Shown piece after piece: positions 8,067 to 14,360 of a stretch of 64,000 nt of DNA; position 1 is the first letter of the stretch, and every line of letters begins with the position of its first letter. The notes beneath the pieces are model-generated. The model worked only from the letters and a program-made list of their open reading frames with translations. It made no database searches and was not told the origin of the DNA. The stretch covers positions 124,001-188,000 of the forward strand of contig CAMPKA010000002.1 in assembly GCA_946887075.1 (NCBI GenBank), given 5' to 3'. A program made the position numbers and the translations under genes. Source of the stretch: an uncultured Salinimicrobium sp. (GTDB lineage Bacteria > Bacteroidota > Bacteroidia > Flavobacteriales > Flavobacteriaceae).

Positions 8067-9326
8067 TCAGAAGAAAATCGTGAAGACGTGTTTGTGGCCT
8101 GTATAATCATAATCCAGTTTCACGTCCAGCTTTTCAGCTACGGCCTTGGATATGGCCAGTCCCAATCCGGAGGAGCTGGCTTTTTCCCCGCCCTTGAACC
8201 TGCTGAAAATTTTGTTCTGGTCCAGGGGGGCGGCACCCGGGTTTCTGAAGCGGATGGCATGCGGGGTGATGCGGATTTCGACGGTAGTTTCGGATGGGGT
8301 ATGGAGGATGGAATTCTTGAGCAGGTTTGAAAGGAGAATTCTTGCAAGATCACGATTCCCGAAATTCTCGACCACGGCCTTGTCCTTAAACTCGAGGCTG
8401 ACTTTCTGGTGCTGAGCAAAATCCTCGAATTCCTCCATAGTGGTTCTGACCAGGTCATTCCAGTTGAGTTTCTCCTCCAGGTTGAACTGCCTGTTCTCGA
8501 TCCGGGACAACAGCAGTAAAGACCGGTTGAGCCGGGTCAACCTTTCCAGACTCTGAAGTACTACCCCGAGCTGTTCCATCTGTTCCTGTGGAAGCGTTGT
8601 GTTTTCAGCCATTAACTCGAGCCTGTTAATGCTGATGGCCAGGGGAGTCTGCAGCTCATGGGAGGCATTTTCTATGAATTCTTTCTGACTCTTATAGCTT
8701 TCGACCGATTTCTTCAGAAGCTTATCCACCCGCTCGTTCAGCAAGCGGAATTCCTCGATCCTTGTTTTTTCATACTTGATCTCACTGTCCTTCTCGATGC
8801 TGAAGCGCTCCAGGCGGCGCAGCAATTTATAGAAGGGTTTCCAGGCCTTCTGCTGGAGGAAATTGTTAAGCAGTACGATGGTCAGGATCAGGCCCAGGTA
8901 CAGGTATAACAATGAAAAGAACAATTCCTTCCGCAGGTCGTCCTCCTCTACCATCGAGGTGATGACCTTTAGCTTGTAATATTTTCCCTGGTGTTGAAAA
9001 ACGCTTTCCAGCAGCCTTACCGGCTCATACTCTGATTCATTCTGCATGAACATCAGGGTGTCCCTGTAGGATTCCCTGAAATCTTGACCAATCCCCCGGG
9101 AAGTAGGAGTGATGATGTAGTTACCGTCCTCAAAGGCAGTTTTCTGAAGGATCTCCGGATCTTCCCTGAGCTTTCTGATCACCAGCAGTTTCTTGTTGTC
9201 CAACCCATCGTCCATGCTGTCATAGATCTCATCAAGGATCTCGAAATAAAAAATAAGGGCCCACAGGCCCAGGACGAAGATGAGGATCACCGCGAAATAG
9301 GTGGTGGTGTAGTTGAGAAGCTTCAC
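8067..9326 (-). CDS. Membrane sensor histidine kinase
   Basis: A 419-residue two-component kinase. The first membrane helix (YFAVILIFVLGLWALIFYFE) is followed by a periplasmic sensor of about 110 residues, a second helix (LYLYLGLILTIVLLNNFL) and a short linker. The HisKA domain has the phosphorylated His223 in FIENASHELQTPLA. The HATPase domain has an N-box NLLKNSILHT and a G-box SGLGLAISKAVAEKL. The gene overlaps the preceding response-regulator gene by 4 bases, so the two are translationally coupled. The signal sensed is unknown. The presence of PepSY-like secreted proteins on both sides suggests an envelope or metal-related stimulus, but this is only context. Confidence 0.9.
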   Translation of the reverse strand: MKLLNYTTTYFAVILIFVLGLWALIFYFEILDEIYDSMDDGLDNKKLLVIRKLREDPEILQKTAFEDGNYIITPTSRGIGQDFRESYRDTLMFMQNESEYEPVRLLESVFQHQGKYYKLKVITSMVEEDDLRKELFFSLLYLYLGLILTIVLLNNFLQQKAWKPFYKLLRRLERFSIEKDSEIKYEKTRIEEFRLLNERVDKLLKKSVESYKSQKEFIENASHELQTPLAISINRLELMAENTTLPQEQMEQLGVVLQSLERLTRLNRSLLLLSRIENRQFNLEEKLNWNDLVRTTMEEFEDFAQHQKVSLEFKDKAVVENFGNRDLARILLSNLLKNSILHTPSETTVEIRITPHAIRFRNPGAAPLDQNKIFSRFKGGEKASSSGLGLAISKAVAEKLDVKLDYDYTGHKHVFTIFF

Positions 9327-10000
9327 GGTACGAGCAGCTTATATCCTATCCCGTAGACCGCCTTTATCTCAACCTCCGCCTGGTGATCGGACAGCTTCTT
9401 CCTGAGGTTCTTGATCTGAGAATAAATGAAATCGAAATTGTCGCTCTGATCGATGTAATCCCCCCAGACATGCTCGGCAAGAGCTGATTTGCTGACCAGC
9501 CGGTTCTGATTGGTGGCCAGGTAAAAGAGTACGTCGAATTCCTTACGATTAAGCTCGAGTTCCTCCCCTGAAACCTTTACCTGGTGTCGATCGATGTCGA
9601 TCAGGACGTTGCCCACCTCAAGAAGATTGGCTCCGTTCATTTTTCTTCTGCGCAGGACCGCTTTGACACGGGCATTGAGCTCGGCCATATGAAAGGGTTT
9701 TGCCAGGTAGTCATCAGCACCCAGATCCAGCCCATGAATTTTGTCATCAAGAGAGTCCTTGGCGGACACAATAATAACGGAGTCGGTAGGTCCTGTCTGT
9801 TTAAGGGCATGGAGAATTTCCAGCCCATCTCCATCGGGAAGTGAAATGTCTAGCAGGATACAATCATAATCATAAACCCCGATCTTTGACATTGCATCCT
9901 GATAGTTAGCGACAGACTCGACTAAAAAACTATCCTTCTCCAGGGTAGCCTGCATATTCTTCCTCATATCCGCTTCGTCTTCGATGATCAGGATCTTCAT
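9323..10000 (-). CDS. OmpR/PhoB-family response regulator
   Basis: A 225-residue regulator. The receiver domain (about 1-120) has the acidic pocket IIEDEAD, phosphoacceptor Asp51 in CILLDISLPDGDG and the conserved Lys in DDYLAKPF. The C-terminal winged helix (about 130-225) has LNRKEFDVLFYLATNQNRLV, HVWGDY and the recognition region DFIYSQIKNLRKKL, ending YGIGYKLLVP. It works with the overlapping kinase downstream. It is divergent from the PepSY-like gene at 10116, a likely target. A perfect TAnnTTTG element sits directly before its start codon, so the mRNA may be almost leaderless. Confidence 0.92.
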   Translation of the reverse strand: MKILIIEDEADMRKNMQATLEKDSFLVESVANYQDAMSKIGVYDYDCILLDISLPDGDGLEILHALKQTGPTDSVIIVSAKDSLDDKIHGLDLGADDYLAKPFHMAELNARVKAVLRRRKMNGANLLEVGNVLIDIDRHQVKVSGEELELNRKEFDVLFYLATNQNRLVSKSALAEHVWGDYIDQSDNFDFIYSQIKNLRKKLSDHQAEVEIKAVYGIGYKLLVP

Positions 10001-10005
10001 AGACT

Positions 10006-10013
10006 CAAAAGTA
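10006..10013 (-). promoter_or_regulatory. Candidate -7 element right at the response-regulator start
   Basis: On the minus strand the sequence reads TACTTTTG, a full match to TAnnTTTG, ending 5 bases before the ATG at 10000. Transcription would begin at or within a few bases of the start codon. No TTG is present at the standard distance upstream. Inference from consensus only. Confidence 0.35.
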
Positions 10014-10017
10014 CCAC

Positions 10018-10025
10018 TTAATTTG
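10018..10025 (+). promoter_or_regulatory. Candidate -7 element for the divergent PepSY-like gene
   Basis: TTAATTTG matches seven of eight positions of TAnnTTTG and lies about 90 bases before the ATG at 10116. It is nearly back-to-back with the minus-strand element at 10006-10013, so one bound regulator could affect both directions. Weak evidence. Confidence 0.25.
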
Positions 10026-10115
10026 GGAAAGATTTAGGATTCCACCAGTGGCGTCTTCCTAATTTCTTACAGATTCCTGGGCTTACTTGCAGCTGAATTT
10101 AAAAAAGGAAATGTT

Positions 10116-10547
10116 ATGAAAAGATTAGTTTTAACGGCAATGATTGTCATGTTAAGCACGGGGGGTTGGGCGCAGACCAATACCTCAAAGTTACCGGATA
10201 CGGCCCGCGATTTTCTCAATGAGCATTTTTCCTCGGTCTCCGTGGAAAAGGCAGACGAAAACAGCAACTGGAAAATCTGGGCCGATGAAAGATACGAGGT
10301 CAGGCTTTCCAATGGGATCGAGCTCGACTTCGACGAGCATGGTAACATCATCGAGATCGATACCAAAAATAATCAGGCGATTCCAATGACAGCACTTCCA
10401 GCCAGTATCTCTGCCTATTTGGATTCTAATCATCCTGATGCCAAGGTGATCGGCTGGGAAAAAAACGACCAGGAGCAGGAGGTGGAACTGGAGGATGGGA
10501 CTGAAGTAGAGTTCGACGCCCAGGGTCAGTTCCGAAGACTGGACTAA
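10116..10547 (+). CDS. Secreted PepSY-like protein
   Basis: A 143-residue protein with a signal peptide (MKRLVLTAMIVMLSTGGWAQ, cleavage near WAQ) and two PepSY-like repeats. The first is LPDTARDFLNEHFSSVSVEK to YEVRLSNGIELDFDEHGNII. The second is LPASISAYLDSNHPDAKVIG to QEVELEDGTEVEFDAQGQFR. These belong to the same broad family as the lipoprotein at 7575-8024 (putative PepSY-like). It is divergent from the response regulator and ends at a strong terminator, so it is probably a single-gene transcript controlled by the neighbouring two-component system. Related proteins elsewhere are strongly induced by envelope or iron signals, but no biochemical role is established. Confidence 0.8.
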   Translation: MKRLVLTAMIVMLSTGGWAQTNTSKLPDTARDFLNEHFSSVSVEKADENSNWKIWADERYEVRLSNGIELDFDEHGNIIEIDTKNNQAIPMTALPASISAYLDSNHPDAKVIGWEKNDQEQEVELEDGTEVEFDAQGQFRRLD

Positions 10548-10578
10548 GAAAGGCCGTTTCTAATACCTGCTCCCAAGA

Positions 10579-10624
10579 AGACCAGCCGTCTCGTTTTTAA
10601 TGAAATGAGGCGGCTGATCTTTTT
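10579..10624 (+). terminator. Strong rho-independent terminator after the PepSY-like gene
   Basis: An 18-base arm (10579-10596) pairs with 10603-10620 across a 6-base loop, with one mismatch and two G-U pairs, followed by a T-run (10620-10624). It closes the 10116 gene and insulates the SAM-riboswitch transcript that begins about 110 bases later. Confidence 0.85.
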
Positions 10625-10707
10625 GTCGGTAAGGATCCTGCTGCTGAAATAGTATTATTCACACCGGTTTAGATGATATTTTCACCTTTTTGCAGAAAGA
10701 TTTTTAT

Positions 10708-10733
10708 TTGCAGTAAAAAACATTTTATATTTG
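10708..10733 (+). promoter_or_regulatory. Promoter of the SAM-riboswitch/metX transcript
   Basis: TATATTTG at 10726-10733 is a perfect TAnnTTTG element. A TTG at 10708-10710 lies 15 bases upstream, slightly shorter than the usual 17-23 spacing. Transcription would begin near 10740, just ahead of the riboswitch aptamer at 10762. Good position and good -7 match. Confidence 0.55.
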
Positions 10734-10761
10734 TCCCCAGTTCATTTCACATTTATTAGCA

Positions 10762-10865
10762 GTTATCAAGAAAGGTTGAGGGAATAGACCCGTTGAAACC
10801 TTGGCAACCCTCCTCAGGGAGAAGGTGCTAAATTCTACCACAGCAACTCGTTGTGGATAGATAAC
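10762..10865 (+). promoter_or_regulatory. SAM-I (S-box) type riboswitch controlling metX
   Basis: The aptamer shows the S-box core. A P1 helix is formed by GTTATC (10762-10767) and GATAAC (10860-10865). It is followed by AAGAAAGGTTGAGGGAAT (kink-turn side of P2), GACCC, the TTGAAACCTTGGCAACC block and AGGTGCTAAATTCTACC. These are the conserved SAM-I signatures. It lies directly before metX, the classical target, and is expected to shut off expression when S-adenosylmethionine is plentiful. No terminator hairpin with a T-run follows, so control is probably at translation initiation; see the alternative pairing at 10890-10900. Confidence 0.9.
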
Positions 10866-10889
10866 GACAAGAATGCTTTCCTTTTGCTT

Positions 10890-10900
10890 CTTTCTTGATA
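10890..10900 (+). promoter_or_regulatory. Anti-aptamer segment complementary to the riboswitch 5' strand
   Basis: CTTTCTTGATA is the exact reverse complement of TATCAAGAAAG at 10764-10774, which contains the 5' strand of P1 and the start of P2. It ends 15 bases before the metX ATG at 10916. The pairing is mutually exclusive with P1, so it is a candidate expression platform. Complementarity is seen; the switching role is inferred. Confidence 0.5.
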
Positions 10901-10915
10901 TTAATTAACAATCGA

Positions 10916-11983
10916 ATGTCAAGAACAGAAGAAAATATCCTAATCAAAAATGCTCTTTCAGGCCCCGAAGGCCTACGAAAACTGGTGCTTCGTGGATTTG
11001 AGAATTCCGCTGGAACCCGCCAGAATATCACCGTATCCTTTCAGACCTTCGGACCTGAGATCGGAGCCGCGCCGGTGGTCCTTGTGAACCATTCCCTAAC
11101 CGGGAACTCGCAAGTGAGCGGGGAGAACGGGTGGTGGAGTCAGCTTATTGGCCCGGGCAAAACCATCGACACCCGGAATTATACCGTTCTTGCCATTGAC
11201 ATGCCTGGAAACGGTTTTACCGGGGACAAGGAGGATCTGATCCATAATTACAAGGAGTTTAAGCTCCGGGATTTTGCCCGGATGTATATCAGGGTTCTGG
11301 ATATTCTTGGAGTCGATAAGTTGTTTGCAGCTATCGGGGGGTCTATCGGAGGGGCACTTGCCTGGGAGATAGCCGCCTTGGATCCTGATTTGATCGACCA
11401 TCTGATCCCCATTGCCACAGATTTTAAAACGACTGATTGGGTGCTGGCGCATTGCAAGGTGCAGGAGCAGATCCTTCTGAATTCGGTTACACCTGTCCAT
11501 GACGCCAGGATGCATGCTATGACCCTTTACCGAACACCTCAATCCCTGTCCTCCAAGTTTGGTAATAAGTCCACGGAAGGCAGCGGGGAATTTGAAGTTC
11601 ACAACTGGTTGTCGCACCATGGCAAAAGTCTTGAAAACCGATTCCGGCTGGCCTCTTACAAGCTGATGAATCATCTTCTCACCACTGTGGATATCAGTTG
11701 CGGAACCGGGAAACATATCCGGGCGGCCGAAGGTATCCGGGCGCACAAACATATCATCACCATAGATTCTGACTGTTTCTTTCTAGCCAAAGAAAACTGG
11801 GATGCCTATGTGGAACTGGCCACTCCCGGAGCCGCTGTAAGTATCCATGAAATAAGCTCTATTCACGGACATGATGCCTTCCTCATAGAATACCGGCAAT
11901 TGTCCAAATTTTTAACCCCCGTTTTTAAACCTCAAAATTTTCGCAATGAAGAAAATCAATATCGTGCTCTTTGGAGTAGGTAA
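10916..11983 (+). CDS. metX: Homoserine O-acetyltransferase (MetX family)
   Basis: A 355-residue alpha/beta-hydrolase that acylates homoserine, the first committed step of methionine synthesis in this branch. The nucleophile Ser143 lies in AAIGGSIGGALAWEIAALDP. The acid and base residues are in IDSDCFFLAKENW and in ISSIHGHDAFLIEYRQL near the C-terminus. The N-terminal motif VLVNHSLTGNSQV forms the oxyanion region. ATG 10916 is the likely start; a TTG at 10895 in frame would lie in the riboswitch platform and adds a non-conserved leader. Acetyl versus succinyl specificity is not proven by sequence. The 3' end overlaps the homoserine dehydrogenase gene by 38 bases. Expression is governed by the SAM riboswitch upstream. 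Confidence 0.9.
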   Translation: MSRTEENILIKNALSGPEGLRKLVLRGFENSAGTRQNITVSFQTFGPEIGAAPVVLVNHSLTGNSQVSGENGWWSQLIGPGKTIDTRNYTVLAIDMPGNGFTGDKEDLIHNYKEFKLRDFARMYIRVLDILGVDKLFAAIGGSIGGALAWEIAALDPDLIDHLIPIATDFKTTDWVLAHCKVQEQILLNSVTPVHDARMHAMTLYRTPQSLSSKFGNKSTEGSGEFEVHNWLSHHGKSLENRFRLASYKLMNHLLTTVDISCGTGKHIRAAEGIRAHKHIITIDSDCFFLAKENWDAYVELATPGAAVSIHEISSIHGHDAFLIEYRQLSKFLTPVFKPQNFRNEENQYRALWSR

Positions 11984-13016
11984 TGTCGGAAGTACTTTTA
12001 TCAGCCAGATCTTATCCGCAGAACAACAGTTTGCAAAAGGCGGACTTGAGATCAACATTCCGGTAATTGCGAACTCCCGGTCGGTTCTGATTCGGAAGCG
12101 GTCGATCGGAACTTCCTGGAAAGAGGACCTTCTGACTTTTGGGGTTCCGCACGATCTGGATCTGATTTTCCAACATGTAAGGGAAAGGGAATATGAGAAT
12201 CTCGTGGCTATTGATGCCACAGCGAGTGATTCCTTTGTACAGAACTATCCATTGCTGGTAAGAAAGGGTTTCCATATCATTGCCGCTAACAAGGTGGCCA
12301 ATACGCTTAGTTCGGAGTTCTATTCAGAGCTGAGGGAAACCCTGAAGGAACACCAGAAATTGTTCTTTTACGAAACGAATGTAGGGGCTGGCCTCCCCAT
12401 TATTGAAACGCTCAACAGCCTGCACCGCTCAGGAGAGAGGATCAGGAAGGTCAGAGGGGTCTTTTCAGGATCGATGAGCTATATTTTTAACACCTTTTCC
12501 AGCGAAGACCGGCCATTTTCCAGCGTGCTGGCGGAAGCCCGGGCAAAGGGATTTACAGAACCGGATCCACGGACGGATCTATCCGGAAAAGATGTTGCCC
12601 GGAAACTGCTCATCCTGGCCAGGGAGCTGAGCCTAAAAAAAGAACTTTCAGAAATCCGCATTCAGGACCTGGTGCCCAGGCATTTGAACGGAGGTAGTAC
12701 CATAGAGGAATTTCTGTGGAATCAGCAGGATCTGGATCCGGAATTCCGGGAACTTAAAGAAAATCTCAAAGAGGACGAGGTCATCAGACATGTCGGGGAA
12801 TTGGATCTGGCGAGCCAGGCCCTGGAGGTCAAACTGGTAACGGAAAAGAAAGCTTCGGCCTTAGGAAGTCTGACCAATGCGGATTCCTCATTTGAGATAT
12901 ATACAGAATCTTACGGGGAAGAACCACTCGTGATAAGAGGAGCCGGGGCCGGAGCCTCGGTTACGGCAAGAGGGCTGGTCGCAGATGTGATCAAATTATC
13001 GGAAAGAATATTTTAA
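11946..13016 (+). CDS. Homoserine dehydrogenase (monofunctional)
   Basis: A 356-residue enzyme that reduces aspartate semialdehyde to homoserine, the substrate of the neighbouring MetX. The Rossmann motif VLFGVGNVGSTFI is at the N-terminus. The catalytic region includes HIIAANKVAN (cofactor and Lys), FYETNVGAGLPIIETLNSLH, GVFSGSMSYIFNTFS and the signature RAKGFTEPDPRTDLSGKDVA. The length fits the homoserine dehydrogenase half of the bifunctional ThrA proteins, without an aspartokinase domain and with only a short tail. It overlaps metX by 38 bases, so translation is coupled. Both genes should be silenced together by SAM, giving a dedicated methionine-branch homoserine supply. Confidence 0.9.
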   Translation: MKKINIVLFGVGNVGSTFISQILSAEQQFAKGGLEINIPVIANSRSVLIRKRSIGTSWKEDLLTFGVPHDLDLIFQHVREREYENLVAIDATASDSFVQNYPLLVRKGFHIIAANKVANTLSSEFYSELRETLKEHQKLFFYETNVGAGLPIIETLNSLHRSGERIRKVRGVFSGSMSYIFNTFSSEDRPFSSVLAEARAKGFTEPDPRTDLSGKDVARKLLILARELSLKKELSEIRIQDLVPRHLNGGSTIEEFLWNQQDLDPEFRELKENLKEDEVIRHVGELDLASQALEVKLVTEKKASALGSLTNADSSFEIYTESYGEEPLVIRGAGAGASVTARGLVADVIKLSERIF

Positions 13017-13107
13017 AGACTGGATATGCAAGCAGTTTACTACGGATCGATGAATTGGGAAGGAGAATTGGAGGCGATGACCCAATCGGTAATTCTGCGC
13101 GGAAAGA

Positions 13108-13124
13108 ATACTTTTATAAAGTAT
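13108..13124 (+). promoter_or_regulatory. Inverted repeat in front of the Rrf2 regulator gene
   Basis: ATACTTT-TAT-AAAGTAT is a perfect 7-bp inverted repeat ending 9 bases before the proposed ATG of the Rrf2 gene. Its position suggests an autoregulatory operator, either blocking transcription near the start site or translation. No binding data can be derived from sequence alone. Confidence 0.4.
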
Positions 13125-13133
13125 CTTCGCAGT

Positions 13134-13562
13134 ATGCTCTCCAAGAAAACCAAATATGGTATTAAGGCTCTTGCCTATATCGCGAAGAGACCTGACAACA
13201 GGCCGGTACAGACTTCGGAGATCGCCAAAAGTGAGAATATCTCCCACAAGTTCCTGGAAAGCATTCTGCTCGGGCTAAGAAAACGGGGCTTTCTGGGTTC
13301 CAAGAAAGGAAAGGGGGGAGGATATTATCTGATCAAAAGCCCCAGAGAGATCAGAATGACCGAGGTGATTCGTGTATTGGAAGGACCCATCGCGATGCTT
13401 CCGTGTGTCAGCCTTAATTATTATGAGCGATGTGAAGACTGTCCCGATGAGGCAGCCTGCAGTGTTCACGCACTGATGATCCAGGTCAGGGACAGTACCT
13501 TGAAAATCCTAGGAGAAAATACACTGGCAGATATTGCTCTAAAAGAAAACCCAGAAATTTAA
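13134..13562 (+). CDS. Rrf2-family transcriptional regulator
   Basis: A 142-residue regulator starting MLSKKTKYGIKALAYIAKRP, the usual Rrf2 beginning; the longer reading from 13026 adds an unconserved extension. The winged helix-turn-helix includes QTSEIAKSENISHKFLESIL and the wing LGSKKGKGGGYYLIKSP. The C-terminal half carries four cysteines arranged C-x8-C-x2-C-x5-C (within PCVSLNYYERCEDCPDEAAC), which could hold an iron-sulfur cluster or sense thiols. It stands between the methionine genes and the sulfite-reduction genes, so it is a good candidate for controlling cysteine or sulfide synthesis, comparable with CymR-type and IscR-type Rrf2 regulators. The signal it senses is unknown. Confidence 0.85.
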   Translation: MLSKKTKYGIKALAYIAKRPDNRPVQTSEIAKSENISHKFLESILLGLRKRGFLGSKKGKGGGYYLIKSPREIRMTEVIRVLEGPIAMLPCVSLNYYERCEDCPDEAACSVHALMIQVRDSTLKILGENTLADIALKENPEI

Positions 13563-13591
13563 AATTCATTAGGCATTAAAAAATAAGTTGT

Positions 13592-13631
13592 TTACTTTGC
13601 GAAAAACCTACTAATCCGATAGGGAATAGGT
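13592..13631 (+). promoter_or_regulatory. Promoter and possible operator of the sulfite-reduction genes
   Basis: TTACTTTG (13592-13599) matches seven of eight positions of TAnnTTTG. The predicted start region overlaps a partly symmetric stretch. ACCTA (13606-13610) is inverted as TAGGT (13627-13631), and CCTA (13607-13610) is inverted as TAGG (13620-13623). A regulator such as the adjacent Rrf2 protein could bind here. The same TTACTTTG octamer recurs before the aldo/keto reductase gene. Confidence 0.35.
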
Positions 13632-13675
13632 ATTTTAAAAAAAGTTCAGGTAAGAGACCGTGATCAACTGATAAA

Positions 13676-13681
13676 AGGAGG
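13676..13681 (+). promoter_or_regulatory. Unusually strong Shine-Dalgarno site before cysH
   Basis: AGGAGG lies 6 bases before the ATG at 13688. Most genes in this window have no such purine site, as is normal for Bacteroidota, so this full consensus stands out and also fixes the start codon. Confidence 0.7.
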
Positions 13682-13687
13682 AATAAC

Positions 13688-14317
13688 ATGAAAAGGTACA
13701 CAGAAAGCGAACTGGAAAAATTGAACAGGCAGCTGCAGGGGATACCCCCGACTGAAATCATTCAATGGCTGATAGGAGAAAGCCGGAGACCTGTGGTGAC
13801 AACGAATTTTCGGCCTTACGAGGCAGCCATACTGCATGCCTGCAGTACGGTGGAACCCGATATACAGGTGATCTGGTGTGACACCGGTTACAATACCCGC
13901 CAGACCTATATCCATGCCCGGAAGGTGGTCGAACAACTGAAACTGAACGTCAAGCTGTATGTGCCAAAGCAGACCGTGGCATTCCGAAACGTGCTCTTCG
14001 GTGGAATACCGGAAGTGGATGATCCCCGTCATGAAGAATTTACCAGGCAGGTAAAACTTGAGCCATTTCAGCGAGCGATGAAGGAGGTGAAACCGGATCT
14101 GTGGTTCACCAACCTGAGAAAAGGGCAAACCTCGTTCCGGAATAGTATCGGGATTCTGAGTTACAGCAAGGATGGGATCCTTAAAGTAAGTCCTTTCTAT
14201 CACTGGAGCGATGAAAGACTCGACGCCTACCTCCTGAAATACGGACTACCGAATGAATTCACCTATGTAGATCCTACAAAGGTTCTGGAAAACCGGGAAT
14301 GCGGGTTGCACACCTGA
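13688..14317 (+). CDS. cysH: Phosphoadenylyl-sulfate (PAPS/APS) reductase family protein
   Basis: A 209-residue member of the CysH family that reduces adenylated sulfate to sulfite. The nucleotide-binding part has PVVTTNFRPYEAAILHACST in place of the usual P-loop, followed by IQVIWCDTGYNTRQTY. The C-terminal tail ENRECGLHT carries the single catalytic cysteine, Cys205. The paired CC motifs that hold a 4Fe-4S cluster in APS-type enzymes are absent, so by family knowledge a PAPS-type reaction would be expected. It is about 35 residues shorter than E. coli CysH. ATP sulfurylase and APS kinase genes, often neighbours in flavobacteria, are not in this window. Next gene: sulfite reductase, 43 bases away. 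Confidence 0.82.
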   Translation: MKRYTESELEKLNRQLQGIPPTEIIQWLIGESRRPVVTTNFRPYEAAILHACSTVEPDIQVIWCDTGYNTRQTYIHARKVVEQLKLNVKLYVPKQTVAFRNVLFGGIPEVDDPRHEEFTRQVKLEPFQRAMKEVKPDLWFTNLRKGQTSFRNSIGILSYSKDGILKVSPFYHWSDERLDAYLLKYGLPNEFTYVDPTKVLENRECGLHT

Positions 14318-14360
14318 TTATCCAAAAAAAGGAAACAAGTCACAATAAAAAAATTACCCT

